In this document: in pieces, positions 16,115-23,780 of the stretch
Numbering within the stretch: the first letter of the stretch is position 1
Layout: every line of letters starts with the position of its first letter
DNA from: Actinacidiphila bryophytorum
Lineage (GTDB): Bacteria > Actinomycetota > Actinomycetes > Streptomycetales > Streptomycetaceae
Length of the DNA stretch: 50,286 nucleotides
Direction: 5' to 3'
Assembly: GCF_016916835.1 (NCBI RefSeq)
Contig: NZ_JAFFIX010000036.1
Coordinates: 1 to 50,286, forward strand
The notes under the pieces: model-generated
Told to the model about the DNA's origin: nothing
The model's database searches: none
What the model saw: the letters and a program-made list of their open reading frames with translations, nothing else
Position numbers and translations under genes: made by a program

Positions 16115-16798
16115 ATGGACCAGCAGATGATCGCGGGCTACGCACCCACCCCGGTGGCCGCCCGGATGGAGAACCACGGCTCCTCGATGCTCAAGGTCGC
16201 CATGGTGACCGGCCAGGACCTCTTCGCGCGCACCGGCTCGATGGTCGCCTACGAGGGCTTCGTGCAGTACGAGCCGAACCCGCCCGCCGTGCGGCAGATG
16301 GCCTCGGCCTGGCTGACCGGTGAGGGCACACCCGTCATGAAGTGCAGCGGCGACGGCCTGCTCTACCTCGCCGACTACGGCGCCGACGTGGTGTGCCTGA
16401 ACCTCAACAACGAGTCGGTGTCGGTCAACGGCACCAACCTGCTGGCCTTCGACGCCCATCTGACCTGGGGCGTCGAGCGGGTCAAGGGACTGGCGAAGTT
16501 CGCCGGGCAGGGCCTTTTCAACGTCGGGGTGTCCGGCAGCGGATGGGTCGCCGTCACCTCCCGCGGCACCCCGATCGTGGTGGACTGCGGCAGCGGCGCC
16601 GACGAGACGTATGTGGACCCCGACGCGCTGGTCGCCTGGTCGTCGGGGCTGAAGATGAAGGCCAAGCGGAGCTTCAAGGCGTCCTCGCTGATCGGGCGGG
16701 GCAGCGGGGAGGCCTTCCAGATCGCCTTCTCCGGGCAGGGCTTCGTGGTCGTACAGCCGAGCGAGGACAGCACCGACCGCCTGCGGGCGCGGGGCTGA
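16115..16798 (+). CDS. AIM24-family protein (TIGR00266-like)
   Basis: A 227-residue single-domain AIM24 protein. The signature ARTGSMVAYEG lies near residue 38, LLAFDAHLTWGVERVKG near 110, and FVVVQPSE closes the domain. It begins 6 nt after the TerD-AIM24 gene, with GAGGTG inside the previous stop region as ribosome-binding site, so the two are cotranscribed. It lacks membrane segments or a signal peptide. Function in bacteria is not established; it is presumably a partner or paralogous subunit of its neighbours. Confidence 0.85.
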   Translation: MDQQMIAGYAPTPVAARMENHGSSMLKVAMVTGQDLFARTGSMVAYEGFVQYEPNPPAVRQMASAWLTGEGTPVMKCSGDGLLYLADYGADVVCLNLNNESVSVNGTNLLAFDAHLTWGVERVKGLAKFAGQGLFNVGVSGSGWVAVTSRGTPIVVDCGSGADETYVDPDALVAWSSGLKMKAKRSFKASSLIGRGSGEAFQIAFSGQGFVVVQPSEDSTDRLRARG

Positions 16799-16814
16799 GG
16801 GGGAGCGACAGATC

Positions 16815-17579
16815 ATGCAGAGTCCGCTTTTCGCGTTCACCGAGGTCCAGAACCAGGACCACTACAGCCTGCAGAACTCGTACCTGCTGCGGGTCCGCCT
16901 CGACGGCAACTCCGGCCCCGACTGCCTGGCCCGCAAGGGCTCGATGGTCGCCTACCAGGGCATGATCGAGTTCGACGGCGAGTACCAGTCGCACCAGCAG
17001 CGCGGGGCGCGCTACCGCACCGGTGAAGGCCTCGACCTGATGCGCTGCTCGGGGCAGGGCACCGTCTACCTGGCCAACCTCGCCCAGCAGATCCACATCC
17101 TCGACGTCGACCACGACGGCCTGACCGTGGACAGCGCCTACGTCCTGGCGCTGGACTCCGGGCTGCACTGGGACGTCATCGCGGTCGACAGCCAGTTCGG
17201 CCTGTCCGGCACCGGGCAGTACAACCTCAACATCTCGGGCAGCGGCAAGGTCGCCCTGATGACCTCGGGCAAGCCGCTGCTGATGCCGGTCACCCCCGAC
17301 AAGTACGTGTCCTGCGACGCGGACGCCGTCGTGGCCTGGTCGAGCAGCCTGCGGGTGCAGATGCAGGCGCAGACCAGCAGCAGCTCGGTCTTCCGCCGCC
17401 GCGGCAACACCGGAGAGGGCTGGGAGCTGAACTTCGTCGGCCAGGGATACGTCCTGGTGCAGCCCAGCGAGCTGATGCCGCCGCAGAACATGCCGCTCGG
17501 CGGCGGCCTGCGCGCCCAGTACGGCCTCGGCCCGCAGGGCTCGCACGCGCAGAACCAGGGCAACATCTGGTCGAACTGA
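16815..17579 (+). CDS. AIM24-family protein (TIGR00266-like)
   Basis: A 254-residue third AIM24 paralogue. ARKGSMVAYQG is near residue 38, VLALDSGLHWDVIAV near 110 and YVLVQPSELM near 220; a Gly/Asn/Gln-rich tail of about 30 residues follows. The start lies 16 nt after the previous gene, with GGGAGCG as ribosome-binding site. The three genes end at a strong hairpin (17590-17622). Sequence similarity among the three AIM24 domains suggests old tandem duplication and possible hetero-oligomer formation; this is inference. Confidence 0.85.
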   Translation: MQSPLFAFTEVQNQDHYSLQNSYLLRVRLDGNSGPDCLARKGSMVAYQGMIEFDGEYQSHQQRGARYRTGEGLDLMRCSGQGTVYLANLAQQIHILDVDHDGLTVDSAYVLALDSGLHWDVIAVDSQFGLSGTGQYNLNISGSGKVALMTSGKPLLMPVTPDKYVSCDADAVVAWSSSLRVQMQAQTSSSSVFRRRGNTGEGWELNFVGQGYVLVQPSELMPPQNMPLGGGLRAQYGLGPQGSHAQNQGNIWSN

Positions 17580-17589
17580 CCGCCTCGCC

Positions 17590-17622
17590 CGCCCGTGACC
17601 CGCGCACAGCAGGTCACGGGCG
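17590..17622. terminator. Convergent terminator hairpin
   Basis: A perfect 11-bp inverted repeat (17590-17600 with 17612-17622, 11-nt loop) between the AIM24 unit and the NUDIX gene. It serves both directions. Confidence 0.75.
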
Positions 17623-17630
17623 GCGGCATG

Positions 17631-18161
17631 TCACAGCAGTGCGCGCGTCCTGGCCAGCAGCGAGCGCACCGAGCCGTCCGCCGTCGCCTCGGCCTCGTCG
17701 TAGCCGAACCAGCGCAGGTCGAGGGACTCGTCGCTGATCACCGGGGCCGCGCCCTCGGGCGCGAGCGCCGCGTACTGCACGTCCAGGTGCCAGGCGCAGG
17801 GCGTCTTGTGCCGGTCGAGCTGCAGCGGCTGCGGAACCAGCAGCCGCAGGCCCCCGATACCGGACTCCTCGACGCCCTCGCGCAGCGCGACCTCGGCGAC
17901 CGTGGAGTCCTGCGCCTCGCAGTGGCCGCCCATCTGGAGCCACATATTCAGCTTGGCGTGCAGCGTCAGCAGCACACGCTCCCGCGGCGGGTCGATCACC
18001 AGCACGCCGGCCGTGATGTGCCCGGAGGCGCAGGGCTTCCACATCCCGTCCGGGTGCGCGGCCAGATACGCCAGGTAGTCCTGGCGCAGCCCGTCCTGGC
18101 CGGGGTCGGGCGCGTCCCAGGAGTCCAGGACGCGCACCGCGTCCTCGTGCAGCTCGCTCAC
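17631..18161 (-). CDS. NUDIX hydrolase
   Basis: A 176-residue NUDIX protein. The Nudix box reads GHCEAQDSTVAEVALREGVEE (G at about residue 73 onward) with the REx2EE-like metal-binding core present as REGVEE. The family hydrolyses nucleoside diphosphates linked to other groups; the substrate cannot be read from the sequence. GTG 18161 overlaps the stop of the upstream protease gene by 4 nt (GTGA), so translation is coupled. It is convergent with the AIM24 cassette. Confidence 0.87.
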   Translation of the reverse strand: MSELHEDAVRVLDSWDAPDPGQDGLRQDYLAYLAAHPDGMWKPCASGHITAGVLVIDPPRERVLLTLHAKLNMWLQMGGHCEAQDSTVAEVALREGVEESGIGGLRLLVPQPLQLDRHKTPCAWHLDVQYAALAPEGAAPVISDESLDLRWFGYDEAEATADGSVRSLLARTRALL

Positions 18162-19660
18162 CGGCCGCTCTCGCCGTCGCCCGAGCCGCCCTCGTCCTCG
18201 CCGTCGGCCTTGCCGCCCTTGCCGTCGTCGCTCGCAGGGCGCTCGGCTGAGCCGTCCGCCGAGTCGTCCGCCGAGCCCGGGCCGGACTTCTGCGCGGCCT
18301 CGCCGAGCATCCGGTCCAGCTCGGAGAAGTCGAAGTCCGGGGAGTCGCGGTGCACGAACCCGTCGGGGTCGTCCAGGTCCTCCGCGGTCGGCAGCATGTC
18401 GGGGTGCGCCCACAGGCCGTCGCGCCCGTCCACGCCGTGCGCGTCGGTCAGCGACGCCCACAGCCGGGCCGCGTCCCGCAGCCGCCTGGGCCGCAGTTCG
18501 AGCCCGATCAGGGTCGCGAAGGTCTGCTCCGCCGGGCCGCCGGTCGCCCTGCGGCGGCGCAGCGTCTCGCGCAGCGCGCCGGCGGAGGGCAGGTGCGGGG
18601 CCGCGGCGGCGTGCACGACCGCGTCCACCCAGCCCTCGACCAGCGCGAGCGCGGTCTCCAGGCGGGCCAGCGCGGCCTTCTGCTCCGGGGTGTCCTCGGG
18701 CTGGAACATGCCCTGCTGCAGGGCCTCCTGCAGCTGCTCGGGCTGCGTCGGGTCGAGCTGGCCCACCGCCTCCTCAAGCCGGGCGGTGTCCACCTTGATG
18801 CCCCGCGCATAGCCCTCGACGGCGCCGAAGAGATGCGCCCGCAGCCACGGCACATGAGCGAAGAGCCGCTGGTGGGCGGCCTCCCGCAGGGCGAGGTACA
18901 GCCGCACCTCCTCCTGCGGCACCCCCAGGCCCGCGCCGAACGCGGCCACGTTGGCCGGCAGCAGCGCAGCCTTGCCCGCGGGGCCGAGCGGCAGGCCGAC
19001 GTCGGTGGAGCCGACGACCTCGCCGGCCAGGGTGCCCAGCGCCTGCCCGATCTGCGAGCCGAACATCGCCCCGCCCATCGAGCGCATCATGCCGAGCAGC
19101 GGGCCGGTCATGGCCTGCATCTCCTCGGGCAGCACGTCGCCCATGGCGCCTGCCACCCGCTCGGCGACCGGGTCGACGAGTTCCTTCCACACCGGCAGGG
19201 TCGCCTCGACCCATTCCGCGCGGCTCCAGGCCACCGCGGCGCCGGAGCCGGAGGGCAGCGACGTGACGCCGTCGAGCCACAGGTCGGCGAGCCGGACGGC
19301 CTCCTCGATCCAGGCGCGGTCGGCGCGGCCCACGGAGGTGTCCTTGACGCCGTCCGGGGTGCCCTGGGCGACCGTCTGCCGGGCGATGTCCTTGGCCATG
19401 TCCCAGTTCACGGGACCGCCGTCGTAGGAGAGCATCTGGCCGAGCTGCTGGAAGGCGGCGCCCAGGTCATTGGGGCCGAGCGAGCCGAACATCGCGGCGA
19501 ACGGGTTGTCGCCGCCGCCGGCGCCGAACGGGTTGCCGCCGCCGAAACCGAAGGGGTTCGCCGGCTGACCGCCCCCACTGCCGCCCTTGCGCTGCTTGCC
19601 TTCGTCGCCGTCTTCCGGCTCCTCGGGAGGGACGCCGAATCCGAATGGAGTGTCGCTCAC
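18158..19660 (-). CDS. Zincin-like zinc-dependent metalloprotease (DUF2342 type)
   Basis: A 500-residue protein of the actinobacterial DUF2342/zincin-like family. The N-terminal 60 residues are Gly/Asn/Phe-rich (repeated NPFG units). The conserved helix EAAHQRLFAHVPWL (about residue 250) contains the putative zinc-binding ExxH pattern, and GPLLGMMRSMGGAMFGSQIG precedes it. The C-terminus is acidic and Ser/Asp-rich. Proteolytic activity is predicted, not proved, for the family. GTG 19660 has GAGGAAT upstream. The acidic tail overlaps the start of the NUDIX gene. The gene is divergent from the SDR gene across 155 bp. Confidence 0.8.
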   Translation of the reverse strand: MSDTPFGFGVPPEEPEDGDEGKQRKGGSGGGQPANPFGFGGGNPFGAGGGDNPFAAMFGSLGPNDLGAAFQQLGQMLSYDGGPVNWDMAKDIARQTVAQGTPDGVKDTSVGRADRAWIEEAVRLADLWLDGVTSLPSGSGAAVAWSRAEWVEATLPVWKELVDPVAERVAGAMGDVLPEEMQAMTGPLLGMMRSMGGAMFGSQIGQALGTLAGEVVGSTDVGLPLGPAGKAALLPANVAAFGAGLGVPQEEVRLYLALREAAHQRLFAHVPWLRAHLFGAVEGYARGIKVDTARLEEAVGQLDPTQPEQLQEALQQGMFQPEDTPEQKAALARLETALALVEGWVDAVVHAAAAPHLPSAGALRETLRRRRATGGPAEQTFATLIGLELRPRRLRDAARLWASLTDAHGVDGRDGLWAHPDMLPTAEDLDDPDGFVHRDSPDFDFSELDRMLGEAAQKSGPGSADDSADGSAERPASDDGKGGKADGEDEGGSGDGESGR

Positions 19661-19815
19661 GGGATTCCTCGGATCTGTGTCGTGGTGGGCTGTCGTGGTG
19701 GGCCGGGTGTGATGGGCTGTACCTCCAAGCCTAGACACCTGTCCGGCAGGATGGCTGCGTACGTCGTAGCAGGTACAGCTGAGTACGCAACTGAGACAAC
19801 CGTGGGAGACACCCG

Positions 19816-20919
19816 GTGAGTTCCCCAGAAGCACACGTTCGCCCAGAGCGGAGCGCCGCCAGGAGCGCCGCGGGACCGGTGGTCGCGATCACCGGCGCCG
19901 CCTCGGGAGTAGGCCTCGCGCTGGCCTCCCGGCTGGTTGATTCCGACCAGGTCAAGAAGGTCGTGGCGATCGACGAGCGGCGCGGGGACCTGCCGGGGGC
20001 GACCTGGCGGGTGCTCGACGTCCGCGACCCGGCGATCGCCGAGAAGCTGCGCGGCGCGGACGTCGTGGTGCACCTGGCGCTCGACCTGGACCTGGAGTCC
20101 GACGCCAAGGCGCGGTCCGCCTTCAACGTGCGCGGCACCCAGACCGTGCTGACCGCCGCCGCGGCGGCCGGCGTGCACCGGGTGGTGCTGTGCACCTCGG
20201 CGATGGTCTACGGGGCGCAGGCCGACAACGACGTGCCGCTCGCGGAGGACGCGCCGCTGCGGGCCACCTCGGAGGCCAGTTTCGTGGACGACCTGCTGGA
20301 GATCGAGCGGCTGGGCCGCAGGGCGCCGCGCGCCCACCCCGGGCTGAACGTGACGATACTGCGGCCCGCCGTGCTGGTCGGCGGCACCGACACCGCGCTG
20401 ACCCGCTACTTCGAGTCGCCGCGGCTGCTGGTGGTCGCGGGCAGCCGGCCCTGCTGGCAGTTCTGCCACGTCGAGGACCTGGTCTCCGCGCTGGAGTACG
20501 CGGTGCTGGAGAAGGTCGACGGGGAGATGGCGGTCGGCTGCGACGGCTGGCTCGAACAGGAGGAGGTCGAGGAGCTGAGCGGAATCCGGCGCATGGAGCT
20601 GCCGCCGGCCATCGCCTTCGGCGCCGCCTCCCGGCTGCACCGGCTCGGCCTGACGCCGTCGCCCGCGGGCGACCTCGCGTACACGATGCACCCGTGGGTG
20701 GTCAGCGGCAGCCGGCTGCACGAGGCGGGCTGGCGGCCGAAGTGGACCAACGAGGAGGTGCTCGCCGAGCTGCTCGAAGAGGTCGCGGGCCGTAATTCGG
20801 TGGCCGGGCGGCGGCTGGGCCGCAAGGACGCGACCACGCTGGGCGCGGCCGGTGCCACGGTCGCCCTGGTCGGCACCGCCGCGCTGGTCCGCAGGGCGCG
20901 CAGGCGGCGCGGCATCTGA
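19816..20919 (+). CDS. NAD(P)-dependent SDR/epimerase-type protein
   Basis: A 367-residue extended SDR protein. The Rossmann glycine motif ITGAASGVG is near residue 27, and the SDR serine/tyrosine region CTSAMVYG near 133 holds a Tyr, but the following YxxxK lysine is not evident, so catalysis may be altered. A short hydrophobic segment (LGAAGATVALVGTAALV) followed by an Arg-rich end at the C-terminus could anchor it to the membrane. GTG 19816 follows GGGAGA. Substrate unknown; the neighbouring moaE does not obviously explain it. Confidence 0.8.
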   Translation: MSSPEAHVRPERSAARSAAGPVVAITGAASGVGLALASRLVDSDQVKKVVAIDERRGDLPGATWRVLDVRDPAIAEKLRGADVVVHLALDLDLESDAKARSAFNVRGTQTVLTAAAAAGVHRVVLCTSAMVYGAQADNDVPLAEDAPLRATSEASFVDDLLEIERLGRRAPRAHPGLNVTILRPAVLVGGTDTALTRYFESPRLLVVAGSRPCWQFCHVEDLVSALEYAVLEKVDGEMAVGCDGWLEQEEVEELSGIRRMELPPAIAFGAASRLHRLGLTPSPAGDLAYTMHPWVVSGSRLHEAGWRPKWTNEEVLAELLEEVAGRNSVAGRRLGRKDATTLGAAGATVALVGTAALVRRARRRRGI

Positions 20920-21034
20920 GGCCGGGGCCGTACCCCGGGCCGTACCGCAGGCTGTACCGCCGACCCCGGCGCCGCAAACAGCGCGGCCGCCGATAATGGA
21001 AGGCCCTTTCCGTATCGCGGGCAGATGAGGCAGC

Positions 21035-21487
21035 ATGGGCGGCATGGCATCCACCGACGACTCCGGCCCGATCAGGCTGCTGGCCGTCCGCGACACACCG
21101 CTGTCGCTGGACGAGGTCTTCACGGCGGTCGGCGACGACGCGGCCGGCGGCACCGCGCTCTTCGTCGGGACGGTACGCGACCACGACGGGCACGGCGGCG
21201 CCGCGGTCACGGGGCTGGCCTACTCGGCGCACCCCTCGGCCGAGCAGGAGCTGCGCCGGGTCGCGGAGAAGGTCGCGGCCGACTTCCCGGTCCGCGCGCT
21301 GGCCGCCGTGCACCGGGTGGGCGACCTGCGGGTCGGCGACCTCGCGGTGATCGTGGCGGTGTCCTGCGCGCACCGCGGCGAGGCCTTCGCGGCCAGCCGC
21401 CGGCTGATCGACGACCTCAAGAGCGAGGTGCCGATCTGGAAGCACCAGACCTTCGCCGACGGCACCGAGGAGTGGGTGGGCTGCTGA
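21035..21487 (+). CDS. moaE: Molybdopterin synthase catalytic subunit MoaE
   Basis: A 150-residue MoaE, the large subunit of molybdopterin synthase, which with MoaD inserts sulfur into precursor Z. The family features GTVRDHDGH (near residue 46), VHRVGDLRVGD (near 90) and the C-terminal VPIWKHQTF with the catalytic lysine are present. ATG 21035 follows GAGGCAGC; ATG 21044 is possible. No moaD is adjacent, so the partner must be elsewhere. Confidence 0.93.
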   Translation: MGGMASTDDSGPIRLLAVRDTPLSLDEVFTAVGDDAAGGTALFVGTVRDHDGHGGAAVTGLAYSAHPSAEQELRRVAEKVAADFPVRALAAVHRVGDLRVGDLAVIVAVSCAHRGEAFAASRRLIDDLKSEVPIWKHQTFADGTEEWVGC

Positions 21488-21530
21488 GCCGCCGGGGCCG
21501 AGCCTGCCCAGAGCCGCTGTGCCGTCCAGT

Positions 21531-21583
21531 GCCGCTGAGCCCGGCAGAGCCGCCGAGCCCGCCGGAGCCGCTGAGCCCGGCAG
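21531..21583 (+). repeat. Short GC-rich direct repeat downstream of moaE
   Basis: A 17-bp unit, GCCGCTGAGCCCGGCAG, occurs at 21531-21547 and 21567-21583, within a stretch of repeated AGCCG/GAGCC units. It occupies the moaE to small-membrane-protein gap. No gene seen in 21488-21690. Confidence 0.6.
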
Positions 21584-21690
21584 GGGGAATTCCGGTTGCG
21601 TAACCCCGTGGCCCGGCAGAGCGTTGACCCGTTGAGTCGTTAATCTGCTCATAGGTCCGTTTTGCTGGTGTGTGGGGTCGGGAGTTCACT

Positions 21691-21909
21691 GTGGCAGCAC
21701 TCGCTTGGTTGCTCATTCCGCTGGTCGGTGTCCTGGTCGCCGTGGTCTGGGCACGCTGGGCCGCCCGTGCCCGCTCCACCGCCGACGGCGCCTCGCTCGC
21801 CGGCTACGAGCGGTTCCGTACGGCCATGCAGCCCGGCGAGGCGCCGCCGCTGCGGCTCAAGGAGGGCGAAGCGGGCGAGTCGGGCGCGACCGACGCCGAG
21901 CCTGTGTGA
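21691..21909 (+). CDS. Small single-pass membrane protein
   Basis: A 72-residue protein with one N-terminal membrane segment (AALAWLLIPLVGVLVAVVWA, residues about 2-21), then basic residues and an acidic, Gly/Glu-rich tail with the short motif GYERFRTAM. GTG 21691 is chosen for the GGGAG 6 nt upstream; GTG 21670 is in frame. It lies just before the PDZ-protease gene, same strand. No function assigned. Confidence 0.75.
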   Translation: MAALAWLLIPLVGVLVAVVWARWAARARSTADGASLAGYERFRTAMQPGEAPPLRLKEGEAGESGATDAEPV

Positions 21910-22004
21910 GGCCTGTGCCCCGCCGGTGGGCGCGGCCCTTTCGGCGTACTCGTCCGGACTCACCCGGGGAGCCGAATCGCCGGCCGGTCACGTACTGTCG
22001 TTCC

Positions 22005-23090
22005 ATGCCCAGCCGTACCGCGACGCTGCTCGCCTCGACACTGACGCTGATAGCGCTGCTGAGCGTCGCGCTGCTCGTGCCGACCCCGTATTCGGAGATG
22101 TCGCCGGGTCCCACGGTGAACACCCTGGGCACCTACGGCGGCGACACCGTGATCCAGATCTCGGGGCGCAAGACCTACCCGGCCGACGGGCACCTGAACA
22201 TGACGACGGTCCGGGTCACCGGCGCCGACTACCACATGAACCTGATCGAGTCGGTCTTCGGCTGGCTGCGGCACGACGACAAGGTCGTCGAGCACGACAC
22301 GCTCTACCCCAAGGGGCAGACCGCCGAGCAGGCCGACCAGCAGAATGCCGAGGAGTTCACCCAGTCGCAGGACAGCGCCAAGGTCGCGGCACTCGACGAG
22401 CTGCACATCCCGGTGCCCTCCCGGGTCATCGTGGGCGCGGTCGTCAGCCGCGGCGCCTCGCAGGGGCTGCTGCACGCCGGTGACGTGATCAAGGCGGTGG
22501 ACGGCACCAAGGTCGCGCAGGCCGACGACGTCGCCAAGCTGGTCACCAAGCACCAGCCGGGCCAGCAGGTGGTCTTCACCGTGGTGAACGCCGCCGACGC
22601 CAAGGGCAGGTCGGCCGACGGGCTGCCCACCCACCAGGTGACGATCACGACGAGGAAGTCCGCCGACGACGGGCCGAGCCGCGCGGTCGTCGGCATCCAG
22701 GCCGGCGTCGAGCACCTCTTCCCGTTCCCCATCGACATCAAGCTCGCCGACGTCGGCGGCCCCAGCGCCGGCATGATGTTCGCGCTGGGCATCGTGGACA
22801 AGCTCACACCCGGCGACATGACCGGCGGCAAGTTCGTGGCGGGCACCGGGACGATAGCCGACAACGGGGACGTCGGCCCGATCGGCGGCATCAGCCTGAA
22901 GACGATCGGTGCCCGCGACAAGGGCGCCCAGTACTTCCTCACCCCGGCGGACAACTGCGGCGAGGCGTCCAAGGACGTCCCGCACGGCCTGACGCTGGTC
23001 AAGGTCAAGACCCTGGACGACGCCATGGCCGCGCTGGCGGACATCAAGTCGGGCAACACCGCGGACCTGCCCAGCTGCACCAAGAGCTGA
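22005..23090 (+). CDS. PDZ/Lon-like membrane-anchored serine protease (YlbL type)
   Basis: A 361-residue protein: one N-terminal membrane segment (about 8-26), a divergent beta region, a PDZ domain (about 140-215, GAVVSRGASQGLLHAGDVI) and a C-terminal Lon-protease-like domain with the nucleophile serine in GGPSAGM (about 253-259) and the lysine in GGISLKTIGA (about 300). This Ser-Lys dyad arrangement is that of YlbL and mycobacterial Rv3194c. It probably degrades or processes envelope proteins. TACTGT at 21993-21998, six nt before the ATG and no Shine-Dalgarno sequence, suggests a leaderless mRNA. Position next to UPF0182 is conserved with mycobacteria. Confidence 0.9.
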   Translation: MPSRTATLLASTLTLIALLSVALLVPTPYSEMSPGPTVNTLGTYGGDTVIQISGRKTYPADGHLNMTTVRVTGADYHMNLIESVFGWLRHDDKVVEHDTLYPKGQTAEQADQQNAEEFTQSQDSAKVAALDELHIPVPSRVIVGAVVSRGASQGLLHAGDVIKAVDGTKVAQADDVAKLVTKHQPGQQVVFTVVNAADAKGRSADGLPTHQVTITTRKSADDGPSRAVVGIQAGVEHLFPFPIDIKLADVGGPSAGMMFALGIVDKLTPGDMTGGKFVAGTGTIADNGDVGPIGGISLKTIGARDKGAQYFLTPADNCGEASKDVPHGLTLVKVKTLDDAMAALADIKSGNTADLPSCTKS

Positions 23091-23099
23091 CCGGGCGGG

Positions 23100-23657
23100 C
23101 TACGCCTCGAAGGTCGCCTTCAGCGCCGTCGCGAGGCCGGGCACCAGGTCGGCGCCGGTCAGCACCTCGGAGGCGGTGTCCTTCTCCCGCAGCCGCACCG
23201 CCGACTCCCGCGCGCCGTCGCGCAGCACCGCGACCGTCATCCGCACCTCCTGCCGCTCCGGGTGCGCGGCCACCCACGACGCCAGGGCCGCGTCGTCCAG
23301 GTCGTCGGGGATCGAGGCCTCGGCGGACGGCGGCAGCATCAGCCGCTCCACGGTCAGCGCGCAGCCGGCGATCACCTCGGGCCAGGCGATGGTGGCGAGG
23401 AACTCGTCGAGCGCCGTGCCGGACGGCAGCTCCTCCTGCTCGATGGGGGTCAGGGAGCCCGCCGCGCTCTCCTCGCCGATACCGAGCTGGTCGGCGAGCC
23501 CCGGCTCCTGGCTGCGCAGCTGGGCGGTGTCGACAAGGGCGAACAGCCGGGCCGGCTGGTCCCAGCCGAGGCCGGCCGCGTACTCGTCGATCTCCAGTAC
23601 GGCGCGGGTCAGCGGGTTCGCCGCGAGGGGTGTTCCGTCGGTCGCAATGTTGGACAT
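23100..23657 (-). CDS. PPA1309-family hypothetical protein
   Basis: A 185-residue soluble actinobacterial protein. It begins MSNIATDGTPLAANPLTRAV, has the region LDEFLATIAWPEVIAGCALTVER and ends ATALKATFEA, features I associate with the PPA1309 family of unknown function. No catalytic motif is visible. ATG 23657 has GGAGG about 9 nt upstream. It converges on the PDZ protease gene with a 9-nt gap and is divergent from the UPF0182 gene. Confidence 0.75.
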   Translation of the reverse strand: MSNIATDGTPLAANPLTRAVLEIDEYAAGLGWDQPARLFALVDTAQLRSQEPGLADQLGIGEESAAGSLTPIEQEELPSGTALDEFLATIAWPEVIAGCALTVERLMLPPSAEASIPDDLDDAALASWVAAHPERQEVRMTVAVLRDGARESAVRLREKDTASEVLTGADLVPGLATALKATFEA

Positions 23658-23780
23658 GGTGGGTATCCTCCCCCTTCCCCCGCCGGAATCGGGAACCGGC
23701 CAAAGCGTGGTGAAGTTGCATCTGTGGGAGTCCGACCCGGGACACCGCAGAAAACGCTGACATTTCGAGGTGCGCAACCC

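Noticed and set aside
18842..19280. Classical HExxH protease motif in the zincin-like protein
   Set aside because: Only ExxH (EAAHQRLF) is seen; I therefore call it by family resemblance and do not claim a complete catalytic site.
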